From: Bacillota bacterium
Lineage (GTDB): Bacteria; Bacillota_E; Sulfobacillia; Sulfobacillales; Sulfobacillaceae
DNA: 7,560 bases
NCBI GenBank assembly: GCA_021802225.1
Contig: JAKAAS010000069.1
Span: 1 to 7,560 of the forward strand
Reading direction: 5' to 3'
Positions 1 through 5,789 of the stretch are shown in pieces (position 1 is the first letter of the stretch; each line of letters opens with the position of its first letter). The position numbers were made by a program, and so were the translations under genes. The notes under the pieces were generated by a model. It did not search any database, was not told the origin of the DNA, and saw only the letters and a list, made by a program, of their open reading frames with translations.

Positions 1-590
1 TTCCGGGTCCTAAGAGGGAGGACTTTCACATGGTGGCCAGAGCCCAACAGCTTTCTATGAAGCCCCGGGCCACACGATCCATGTCTCCATTGACGACGTG
101 GAGGTGAAAAAGCAAAAGCCTCAGGGCGTGCCCCCGGCACGGCGGCGAAAGAGAGGCTGCGATTGCGCATGAAGAATCTCCGCAGGGTGGGCGGTACTTG
201 ACAAACGGCCTCGGCACTGAGACCGTTGCGCCTCCTGACGGCTTTTCTTCTCCACCATCAGATGCTCCTGGACTATTACAGGCAGTTCTTCGTCGACGGG
301 TTGCGGACGATACATGCGGCGATTTCCCGTCGAATGGCCGGGTGGCTCCCTTCGAGTTCTTTTGGTCCCAAATTTGCCGTGCGGTAATGGCCGAGGTCCT
401 CCCTCTTCTCTGGATTGGCCGCATCTACGCGGCAGGGTCGGGTGCGCAGCGACACCTTTTGGTGACCGAAACACAGAGGATTTGGTGGAAGCCGACGGCG
501 AATGGACAGCATCTTGAAGAGCGTGCCGACAGACCCCATGGATAGAGCGGATAGTGCGGCTGGAGAACCTCCTCCATACCGACGTTCTGT
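1..590 (+). pseudogene. Decayed DDE-type transposase remnant
   Basis: No intact frame is present, but protein-like pieces follow one another in colinear order in different plus frames. Around 41-130 the frame reads FYEAPGHTIHVSIDDVEVKK. At 168-225 another frame gives HEESPQGGRYLTNGLGTET. From 226 to the stop at 385-387 a third frame begins LRLLTAFLLHHQMLLDYY and continues with QFFVDGLRTIHAAI. At about 404-517 the frame gives LDWPHLRGRV and EDLVEADGEW, and near 505-550 SILKSVPTDPMDRADS. A 'SIDDV' strand, then 'FFVDGLRTI', then 'LDWPHL' is the kind of order seen in RNase H-fold transposases. I infer one transposase gene broken by at least four frameshifts. I cannot name the IS family, and both ends are uncertain: the 5' part lies outside the window and the 3' end fades out before the dam promoter. 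Confidence 0.55.
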
Positions 591-624
591 GCGATCTCCA
601 GCCGGGTGCTAAAGATGCCGGATC

Positions 625-633
625 TGGTATAAT
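625..633 (+). promoter_or_regulatory. Extended -10 promoter of the dam gene
   Basis: TGGTATAAT is a consensus extended -10 (TGn followed by TATAAT at 628-633). No good -35 hexamer lies 16-18 nt upstream, as is common for extended -10 promoters. Transcription would start near 640, leaving a leader of about 45 nt before the GTG at 685. A GATC site (621-624) ends directly before the TG, and a second lies at 593-596. The product of the gene is a GATC methyltransferase. Confidence 0.6.
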
Positions 634-669
634 GCGGTATAAACTTTGTGCTGCCTTGCAGCCTTGGCC

Positions 670-675
670 GGGAGG
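670..675 (+). promoter_or_regulatory. Ribosome binding site deciding the dam start
   Basis: GGGAGG ends 9 nt before GTG at 685. This supports the GTG start over the upstream in-frame TTG at 646, which would add 13 residues that do not resemble Dam and has no Shine-Dalgarno site. Confidence 0.7.
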
Positions 676-684
676 ATTGGTTCG

Positions 685-1500
685 GTGGCGGGCAACAGGC
701 CATTTTTAAAGTGGGCCGGCGGGAAATTCCGGCTGGCAGACAAGATCAAGGGATTATTGCCGGCGGGAACCCGTCTCATTGAACCCTTTGTGGGTTCTGG
801 CGCCGTCTTTTTAAATACCGCCTATCAGGACAATCTCTTAGCAGACGCCAATAAAGACTTGATTCTCGTCTACCAAACTCTCCAGGACTCTCCCGAGGAG
901 TTCATTACCTTCTGCCGCAGTTTTTTCACCCCTGAGCACAATCAGGCAGAAGTCTATTATTCGTTGCGCGAGGAGTTCAACACGACGCATGATCTCTGGC
1001 GAAAAGCTGCTCTGTTTGTCTACCTCAACCGCCACGGCTATAACGGCCTGTGCCGCTATAACAGCAAAGGGGGATTCAATGTGCCTTTTGGACGGTACCG
1101 GCACCCCTACTTCCCAGAAGAGGAGTTTGCCGCATTTGCCGCCAAGGCCGCACACGCTGCATTTGTGTGCGCGGATTTCCGCGTGGTCATGGCGCAAACC
1201 CGCCCGGGCGATGTCGTCTACTGTGATCCGCCTTATGTTCCCCTCACTACCACCGCCGACTTCACAGCCTATCAGCCCGGCGGATTTTCGCCGCAGGACC
1301 AGGACGATCTGGTTTTTTGGGCCAAAAGTCTTGGAGATCGCGGCATTCCCGTACTAATCTCCAATCACGCCAGTCCTTGGACCCGCCTCGCCTACGAATC
1401 GGCGCGCATGGAAACATTTGCCGTCCGGCGCTTCATCAGCTGCGACGGTACGCAGCGGAACAATGCCGATGAAGTCTTGGCGCTGTTTGGCGGTGGCTGA
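685..1500 (+). CDS. dam: Dam-type DNA adenine-N6 methyltransferase (GATC)
   Basis: This gene encodes a 271-residue class D12 (alpha-type) N6-adenine methyltransferase, close to the 278 residues of E. coli Dam. The AdoMet-binding start PFLKWAGGK is at 6-14, motif I EPFVGSG at 33-39 and the catalytic motif IV DPPY at 181-184. The target-recognition stretch is also strongly Dam-like: YLNRHGYNGLCRYN (about 113-126) followed by FNVPFGRY, and near the C-terminus PVLISNH (222-228). In the family these residues contact GATC, so GATC methylation is the expected activity using S-adenosylmethionine. No restriction endonuclease or mismatch-repair gene is adjacent, so it is probably a solitary or mobile-element-borne enzyme. 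It has its own extended -10 promoter, starts at GTG after GGGAGG, and follows a dead transposase. All key motifs are intact; it appears functional. Confidence 0.93.
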   Translation: MAGNRPFLKWAGGKFRLADKIKGLLPAGTRLIEPFVGSGAVFLNTAYQDNLLADANKDLILVYQTLQDSPEEFITFCRSFFTPEHNQAEVYYSLREEFNTTHDLWRKAALFVYLNRHGYNGLCRYNSKGGFNVPFGRYRHPYFPEEEFAAFAAKAAHAAFVCADFRVVMAQTRPGDVVYCDPPYVPLTTTADFTAYQPGGFSPQDQDDLVFWAKSLGDRGIPVLISNHASPWTRLAYESARMETFAVRRFISCDGTQRNNADEVLALFGGG

Positions 1501-1822
1501 AAATAGAGGCTATGCCAATCAGTCCGGCCGCCCCTCCCCTCACATGATGTATGCGGATGCTAGACAACAGTGTGAGATTTGCGCTCAGTATAAAAATACG
1601 ACCGGCCTTTTCTCTTCAGGCGAAATTCTGTTGCTAAGTCCAGGGGATGCATCCACCGATACGTCACACGCATGGGAGAATAAGCCTTCTGAGGAAACTG
1701 CCGGCTATTCACCCGGAAATTCCCGCACCGCATTGCGCTGCATGAGATTGTTGGTTTTCTTCCCATATTAGAAGAACTGGATCGACCATCACGCAACCTT
1801 GCCTTAGTTTCGCTACTGGGAC
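1501..1822. other. Intergenic interval without a recognised gene
   Basis: No RNA gene, clear terminator or identifiable CDS is seen in this stretch. A protein-like piece is open on the plus strand from 1693 to the TGA at 1825-1827 (for example RIALHEIVGFLPILEELDRP), without a start codon or ribosome binding site. It may be the tail of a decayed gene. An open frame running out of dam (ATG codons at 1543 and 1546, stop at 1769) lacks a ribosome binding site and resembles nothing I know. A minus-strand frame over 1560-1796 is equally unsupported. Confidence 0.5.
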
Positions 1823-1851
1823 CATGAGTATACTAAAAATGTATACTCATG
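1823..1851. repeat. Perfect 11-bp inverted repeat, probable operator
   Basis: CATGAGTATAC (1823-1833) and GTATACTCATG (1841-1851) are exact inverted copies separated by 7 A/T-rich bases. The right arm touches the extended -10 element at 1850-1858, so the dyad covers the -35 and spacer region of the ATPase promoter. There is no downstream T-run and the arms are A/T-rich, so it is a poor terminator. A smaller nested dyad, TGTAT-7 nt-ATACA, spans 1840-1856. The likely role is a binding site for a dimeric repressor; no regulator gene lies nearby. Confidence 0.6.
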
Positions 1852-1858
1852 ATACAAT
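1850..1858 (+). promoter_or_regulatory. Candidate extended -10 promoter of the ATPase gene
   Basis: TGATACAAT matches TGn followed by TACAAT (5 of 6 bases of the -10 consensus). No clear -35 is present; the upstream position is occupied by the inverted repeat 1823-1851. Transcription would begin near 1865, about 40 nt before the preferred ATG at 1904. Confidence 0.45.
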
Positions 1859-1903
1859 TAATGACACTGCGACTAATCTATGATCAGGGAAAGGTTGAAA
1901 GTC

Positions 1904-3025
1904 ATGCCGGAAATTTTTCCTATCGGGCGGCCCGCTGCAGATGGCGACGTGGTCGATCGTCAAGAATTTATCCGTGAGTGCACTATGCGCTTAGCGGATG
2001 GTCAGAGCGTCATGATTGCCAGTCCCCGGCGCACCGGGAAATCTAGTGTGGCAGGAGAAATTATGCGCCAATTGCGGGGGCAAGAATACGGGACAGCTGC
2101 GGTAGATTTATTTTATGTGACAAGTATCGAGGAACTGGCTGTCAAACTGTTAAGCTCCCTATTAGAAAATCGTACAGGAACTTACCAGAAAACAGTCCGG
2201 TCCTTACGCGGTCTTCAAGAATGGCTGAATCACACCACTTGGCATGCCAAATTAGGTGACCTGGAACTCGGTTTAACGCTCACCGCCGCTACGTTGGATC
2301 CGCTCGTCCTGTTGGAAACCGCCATAAAGGCAGCCGAACGCCTAGCGCAGTCCCAAGGCCGCCGCATGATTATTTTGTTTGACGAATTTCAAGAAATTGA
2401 ACGGTTGGGAGGAGAGTCCCTTGCCAAACGCTTGCGGGCACTCTTTCAGCAGCAGCGCGCGACCGCCTATCTCTTTTTGGGCAGCCAGCCTTCATTAATG
2501 AAAGCCATCTTTGCAGACCGCCGCCAAGCCTTTTACCGTTTTGCCACGCTGCTTCCCCTTCCTGCCATTGATGATGCCGCATGGAAACAGTATCTTACAG
2601 AACGCTTTTCAGCTTTTGGATTCACCATCACACCCTCCGCATTGGAATGGCTTTTGGAGAAGAGCGGAGGACATCCTTACGGAGTCATGAACCTGGCTTA
2701 CAACGCATATTTCCTGGCCAGAGTGCAAAATTTCCCGACAATTTCTGCAGATCTAATGTTCTCGGCTTTTCGTAAGACCTTGGATACGCTAGACCCCGTA
2801 TACAATGCTCTCTGGATCGAACTGCACCGCATTCCTCATGCCGATGCGGTTCTGGAAGCCATTATCGCTCAACAGTCGCCCTACCGCCTGCCCTTGAGCA
2901 AAACCGTTGTCAGTCGCGCTTTACGCGCTCTCATCCGATCCTCCATTCTAGAAAAAGGAGCAGAACGAGGGCAATACCATTTAATCGAACCGCTTTTTAA
3001 AGAGTGGGTTATCCAACGGGAGTAA
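1904..3025 (+). CDS. Archaeal-type AAA+/STAND-like P-loop ATPase
   Basis: The product is a 373-residue ATP-binding protein of the type of the 'ATPase domain predominantly from Archaea' family (ATPase_2-like). After VDRQEFI (17-23), which is the usual lead-in of this family, the Walker A loop SPRRTGKSS lies at 40-48. Walker B, MIILFDEFQEI, spans 155-165 with acidic residues D160 and E161. A sensor-like strand LFLGSQPSLM follows at 190-199. The C-terminal part (about 325-370) looks like a winged helix: LSKTVVSRALRALIRSSILE, then a beta-wing and IEPLFKEWV. No membrane segment or signal peptide is visible. ATG 1904 is preferred because AGGGAAAGG lies 9 nt upstream; ATG 1880 in the same frame has no such site and would add 8 residues. 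Members of this family accompany mobile or conflict-related loci, but the cellular role is generally unknown. No partner gene is seen, so I assign no specific function. Confidence 0.82.
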   Translation: MPEIFPIGRPAADGDVVDRQEFIRECTMRLADGQSVMIASPRRTGKSSVAGEIMRQLRGQEYGTAAVDLFYVTSIEELAVKLLSSLLENRTGTYQKTVRSLRGLQEWLNHTTWHAKLGDLELGLTLTAATLDPLVLLETAIKAAERLAQSQGRRMIILFDEFQEIERLGGESLAKRLRALFQQQRATAYLFLGSQPSLMKAIFADRRQAFYRFATLLPLPAIDDAAWKQYLTERFSAFGFTITPSALEWLLEKSGGHPYGVMNLAYNAYFLARVQNFPTISADLMFSAFRKTLDTLDPVYNALWIELHRIPHADAVLEAIIAQQSPYRLPLSKTVVSRALRALIRSSILEKGAERGQYHLIEPLFKEWVIQRE

Positions 3026-3182
3026 TCTATTGGGGCACCAGATGAGTCGAAGCTTACCGTGCCAATGGAGAGGCGAGAGTAATAGCGGCTGCAGCTCCCG
3101 CAAATATAGCGCAGCTAAAAGTGGTGAAGAGTTCAGCGCATTTTCCTGCTCCACGCCTTATCTCACCATGCATATCCTGGAA

Positions 3183-3201
3183 ACCCTGGTGATCTCAGGG
3201 T
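3183..3201. repeat. Small stem-loop
   Basis: ACCCTG and CAGGGT form a 6-bp stem with a 7-nt loop. It lies about 160 nt after the ATPase stop and has no T-run, so it is not a standard intrinsic terminator. Confidence 0.4.
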
Positions 3202-3407
3202 CACACCCCTTGCAAATCCGCATCAAGCGCAAATACCGCCGTGCCGGTGAAAATCTCACGCCTGCCCACCTCAATACACACTGCAGACTTAGCCCCGGAC
3301 AGAATGTCTTCATCGCCTATGATGGCAACGCCCAAAAAACCTGAGAGTGAGCTGACTGCGGGAAGCGGTCAGAAGAGAGACGCTGCCCCGGCCCCCTTTG
3401 TGTGCCA

Positions 3408-3427
3408 AGACGGTTCACGAACCGTCT
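3408..3427. repeat. 20-bp dyad, AGACGGTTC / GAACCGTCT
   Basis: Two exact 9-bp inverted arms are separated by only AC. As RNA it could form an 8-bp hairpin with a 4-nt loop; as DNA it resembles a dimeric protein site. No T-run follows on either strand. Confidence 0.5.
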
Positions 3428-3503
3428 GCCGGGCAACTTATAGCGTGAGCCCGCAAAACCTTCCGGGAGCGCCTGCCTTCCTGATCACTAACTTTTGAGA
3501 AGT

Positions 3504-3517
3504 ACGGCAGCTGCCGT
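3504..3517. repeat. 14-bp perfect palindrome
   Basis: ACGGCAGCTGCCGT is self-complementary with no spacer. Its function is unknown; it lies between two other dyads in the gene-poor stretch upstream of the kyn operon. Confidence 0.5.
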
Positions 3518-3540
3518 TTAGCGGAATACCAAGCACAATT

Positions 3541-3583
3541 CGCACAGACAAAGGAGCGGAACGGGCGGATCCCTGTCTGTGCG
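3541..3583. repeat. 10-bp inverted repeat with 23-nt spacer
   Basis: CGCACAGACA (3541-3550) and TGTCTGTGCG (3574-3583) are exact inverted copies flanking a G-rich 23-nt segment. The arms could form a long-loop hairpin or mark the ends of a very small element. No flanking target duplication is evident. Confidence 0.5.
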
Positions 3584-3678
3584 GCCCGGAGCCCCGACTG
3601 CGCGCATTCAGGAAGTCGGCTCGCACGGGCAGAATCATCGCGGCCATGCTCCATCACCACTTGCGTGTTATCCCGCAA

Positions 3679-3707
3679 TTGCGAACATCTGACCAATATG
3701 CTACCAT
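3679..3707 (+). promoter_or_regulatory. Candidate promoter of the kyn operon
   Basis: TTGCGA (3679-3684) is 17 nt upstream of TACCAT (3702-3707), and TG at 3699-3700 gives an extended -10. Each hexamer matches 4 of 6 consensus bases. The -35 is half of a 10-bp palindrome CGCAATTGCG (3674-3683), a possible operator. A short stem GCCC/GGGC (3710-3726) lies in the predicted leader, before the AAGGGGG ribosome binding site at 3741-3747. Confidence 0.45.
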
Positions 3708-3754
3708 GAGCCCGATTTTAATGGGCCCAGCAACCCACCCAAGGGGGTAAGATG

Positions 3755-4242
3755 ATGTCCTCCCCAGAGACCATCCATACCGATTTTCATGGTGAGATGA
3801 AAGCTACCTGCATCTTGTCACGCTCCTGTCGAGTCAAGCCCCGCTGTCTGGAGAGCACGACGAGATGCTGTTCAAGGCGCTGAACACCCCGAGCATTTAT
3901 GACGCCGCTATTGGCGCTTTGGCACGGCGGGGATTCGCCATCGCTCCATGGTGTCTGGAGCGTGACTGGGCGCTGAACTATGCGCCCCATCCCACCGTCG
4001 AGCAGGCGTGGCTCGAAGTGTACCGCAATGTCGACCGCTACTGGGATCTCTACGAGCTGGCGGAGAAACTGGTGGACATTGAAGATCACCATCAGCAGTG
4101 GCGTGTTCACCATGTGGAAACGGTCGAGCACATCATTGGCCGCAAGTCCGGCACTGGCGGCTCAAGCGGCGTCGCCTATCTCCACAAGCGCCTGGCTGTG
4201 AGGTTTTTTCCGGAATTGTGGAGCCTGCGCACACGTCTGTAA
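3755..4242 (+). pseudogene. kynA: Broken tryptophan 2,3-dioxygenase
   Basis: This gene once encoded the heme enzyme opening the indole ring of tryptophan to N-formylkynurenine. The start [15 protein letters not shown] (ATG 3755 after AAGGGGG; ATG 3752 is possible) is followed by a frame change at about 3800. The family sequence then resumes in another frame with [20 protein letters not shown] and EMLF. At about 3873 the sequence jumps from EMLF directly to [20 protein letters not shown]. Roughly 110 residues of the usual ~270-280 are missing, including the IHQ-type distal histidine and the YRxxEFLLGN segment with the substrate-binding arginine. The C-terminal part is well kept: [10 protein letters not shown], the proximal heme-histidine helix [14 protein letters not shown], and [11 protein letters not shown] to [10 protein letters not shown]. 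Losing the distal pocket rules out dioxygenase activity, even if translated from the ATG at 3865. It ends 24 nt before kynU, in an operon arrangement. Confidence 0.9.
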
Positions 4243-4251
4243 TCTGTGTAT

Positions 4252-4257
4252 GAGGAG
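4252..4257 (+). promoter_or_regulatory. Strong ribosome binding site of kynU
   Basis: GAGGAG lies 9 nt before ATG 4267 and supports that start. Because of it, kynU can be translated independently of the broken kynA reading frame. Confidence 0.7.
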
Positions 4258-4266
4258 TGAGCCCCT

Positions 4267-5547
4267 ATGAGTACATTTGACCCGACCCCGCAGTTTGCTG
4301 ACTCACTGGACCGCAGCGACCCGCTCGCCCGGTTTCGGAGTGAGTTCCCGCTGTCCCAGTCTTGCATTTACCTGGACGGCAATTCACTGGGGCTGTTGTC
4401 CCATCGCGCCAACGACTCCCTGCAGGCGATTCTTGACAGCTGGCGCCAATATGGGGTGGACGGATGGTCCGAGGGCCCTCACGCCTGGTTCGACCTGCCA
4501 GGGAAATTAGGTGCCCTGATGGCCCCGCTCGTGGGGGCCGATCCGGACGAAGTGATCGTCACCGGGTCCACCACGGTGAATCTGCACCAGTTGGTCAGCA
4601 CCTTTTATCACCCGACCCCGCAGCGCTACAAAATTTTGGCCGATTCCCTGACATTTCCCTCAGACATCTACGCCTTGCATAGCCAGCTGCGCCTGCGCGG
4701 GTACGACCCCGAGGACGCCTTGGTCCAGGTGCCGAGCCGGGACGGCATGACCCTCGACGAGGACGATATCATCCAGGCGATGGCGGAGGATGTGGCCCTG
4801 ATTGTGTTACCATCGGTGCTCTATGTCAGCGGGCAGTGGCTTGACATGCCCCGGCTGACGGCGGCGGCCCGCGAGCGCGGCATCCTCATCGGATTTGACC
4901 TGGCCCACTCGGCCGGAGTCATGCCGCACCATCTGCGGGACTGGGGAGTGGATTTCGCTTTCTGGTGCACCTATAAATATCTCAATGGCGGCCCCGGCAG
5001 CGTAGCCGGGCTGTATGTAGCCCGGCGCCATTTCTCCGAGCCGCCAGGTCTGGCCGGTTGGTTCAGCTCGGAGAAGAGTATGCAGTTTGACCTGTCCCAT
5101 ACGCTGGTGCCTGCCCCCGATACCGGGGCCTACCAAATCGGCACGCCCCACCTGCTGAGCATGGCCCCGCTGGTGGGATCTCTGCCGATGTTTGCCGAAG
5201 CCGGCATGGAAGCCATTCGCCAGAAATCTCTGCAGGCGTCCCGCTACCTGATGGACCTGGTGTCCTGGCGGCTTGCGGAATACGGCTTTAGCCTGGCCAC
5301 TCCTGCGGACGATGCGCGGCGGGGCGGCCATGCCGCCTTGGTGCACCCCGAGGCGGTGCGTATCTGCAAGGCTTTGAAGGCGCGCCGCGTGATCCCCGAT
5401 TACCGCCCCCCTCAGGTGATCCGCCTGGCTCCGGCTCCCCTTTACACCAGCTACCGTGACCTGTGGAATGCGGTTGAACAGCTGCGGCTGATCATGGAGC
5501 ACCGGGAATATGAACAGTATCCCCGGACCCGCGAGGTCATTGCATGA
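4267..5547 (+). CDS. kynU: Kynureninase (PLP-dependent)
   Basis: The 426-residue product is a full-length fold-type I pyridoxal-phosphate enzyme cleaving L-kynurenine to anthranilate and L-alanine. The N-terminal [10 protein letters not shown] (35-44) is typical of kynureninases. The phosphate-binding STTVN is at 101-105 and FPSD at 130-133. The PLP-ring aspartate is D211 in FDLAHSAG, and the Schiff-base lysine is K237 in [15 protein letters not shown] (264-266), GTPHLLSM (292-299) and the substrate-carboxylate arginine R387 in [10 protein letters not shown] are all present. No stop, frameshift or missing residue is seen, and the length fits the family. It lies 24 nt after the kynA remnant and overlaps kynB by ATGA, so it is co-transcribed with both. 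It should still be active, but the operon no longer makes its substrate. Cytoplasmic; no targeting signals. Confidence 0.96.
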   Translation: MSTFDPTPQFADSLDRSDPLARFRSEFPLSQSCIYLDGNSLGLLSHRANDSLQAILDSWRQYGVDGWSEGPHAWFDLPGKLGALMAPLVGADPDEVIVTGSTTVNLHQLVSTFYHPTPQRYKILADSLTFPSDIYALHSQLRLRGYDPEDALVQVPSRDGMTLDEDDIIQAMAEDVALIVLPSVLYVSGQWLDMPRLTAAARERGILIGFDLAHSAGVMPHHLRDWGVDFAFWCTYKYLNGGPGSVAGLYVARRHFSEPPGLAGWFSSEKSMQFDLSHTLVPAPDTGAYQIGTPHLLSMAPLVGSLPMFAEAGMEAIRQKSLQASRYLMDLVSWRLAEYGFSLATPADDARRGGHAALVHPEAVRICKALKARRVIPDYRPPQVIRLAPAPLYTSYRDLWNAVEQLRLIMEHREYEQYPRTREVIA

Positions 5548-5789
5548 GCGAGTGGATTGACGTCTCCCAGAGAATTCGTCCAGGAATCCCGGTCTGGCCG
5601 AGCGATGTGTTCTATGCCTACCGGACCACCTGGACGAGGGGAGCCGGGGACTCGGTCAATGTCGGGGAGTTGGCTCTGAGCACCCATACCGGCACCCACA
5701 TCGATGCGCCTTACCACTTCGAAGACCGGGGGACGATTCGGAACAGAGCGTCTTCCCCCCGTCTCTGTCTGCGGAACAGGGCAGGATGA
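5544..5789 (+). pseudogene. kynB: 3'-truncated kynurenine formamidase
   Basis: KynB is a metal-dependent cyclase-family enzyme hydrolysing N-formylkynurenine to kynurenine and formate. The start [40 protein letters not shown] and YHF are clearly KynB, and H48, H52 and D54 of the HTGTHID motif are the family's metal ligands. Homology stops after residue 63 (about 5732). The following 18 residues, up to the TGA at 5787-5789, are unrelated and contain none of the later catalytic segments. The normal protein is about 205-210 residues, so two thirds are missing, and I do not find them in any frame downstream. GAGGT at 5533-5537 inside kynU serves as ribosome binding site, and the ATGA overlap indicates translational coupling. 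The break looks like an insertion or deletion junction near 5733. Confidence 0.9.

Larger units (their letters stand above)
3026..3678. other. Gene-poor interval with several dyads and possible gene debris
   Basis: I see no intact gene here. On the minus strand, one frame is open from 3368 to 3204 (pieces such as GVAIIGDEDILSGAKS and FTGTAVFALDADLQGV). It has two close stops at 3201-3203 and 3195-3197, and the same frame stays open to 3054 (GAGKCAELFTTFSCAIFAG). This may be a gene killed by point mutations. It has no recognisable family and no convincing start. On the plus strand an open frame without a good start runs from 3499 to the TAA at 3748-3750. The interval also holds dyads at 3183-3201, 3408-3427, 3504-3517 and 3541-3583. 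Confidence 0.45.

Noticed and set aside
646..684. N-terminal extension of Dam from TTG 646
   Set aside because: The added residues do not resemble Dam, no ribosome binding site precedes the TTG, and it lies only about 6 nt after the predicted transcription start. GTG 685 has GGGAGG at good spacing.
838..1197. Minus-strand open frame inside dam
   Set aside because: It is antisense to a clearly conserved methyltransferase, with no family resemblance of its own.
1418..1771. Plus-strand frame overlapping the dam 3' end
   Set aside because: It begins inside dam in another frame, has no ribosome binding site, and matches no known protein.
1823..1851. Terminator or CRISPR-type repeat
   Set aside because: The stem is A/T-rich without a T-tail, and there is only one copy with no spacer array. 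Its place on the promoter favours an operator.
685..3025. Dam plus ATPase as a two-gene defence operon
   Set aside because: The genes are about 400 bp apart with separate promoters and an operator-like dyad between them; no nuclease or other effector is present.
4807..5502. 231-codon minus-strand frame inside kynU
   Set aside because: It lies fully antisense to an intact, well-recognised kynureninase in G+C-rich sequence; it is a typical shadow frame.
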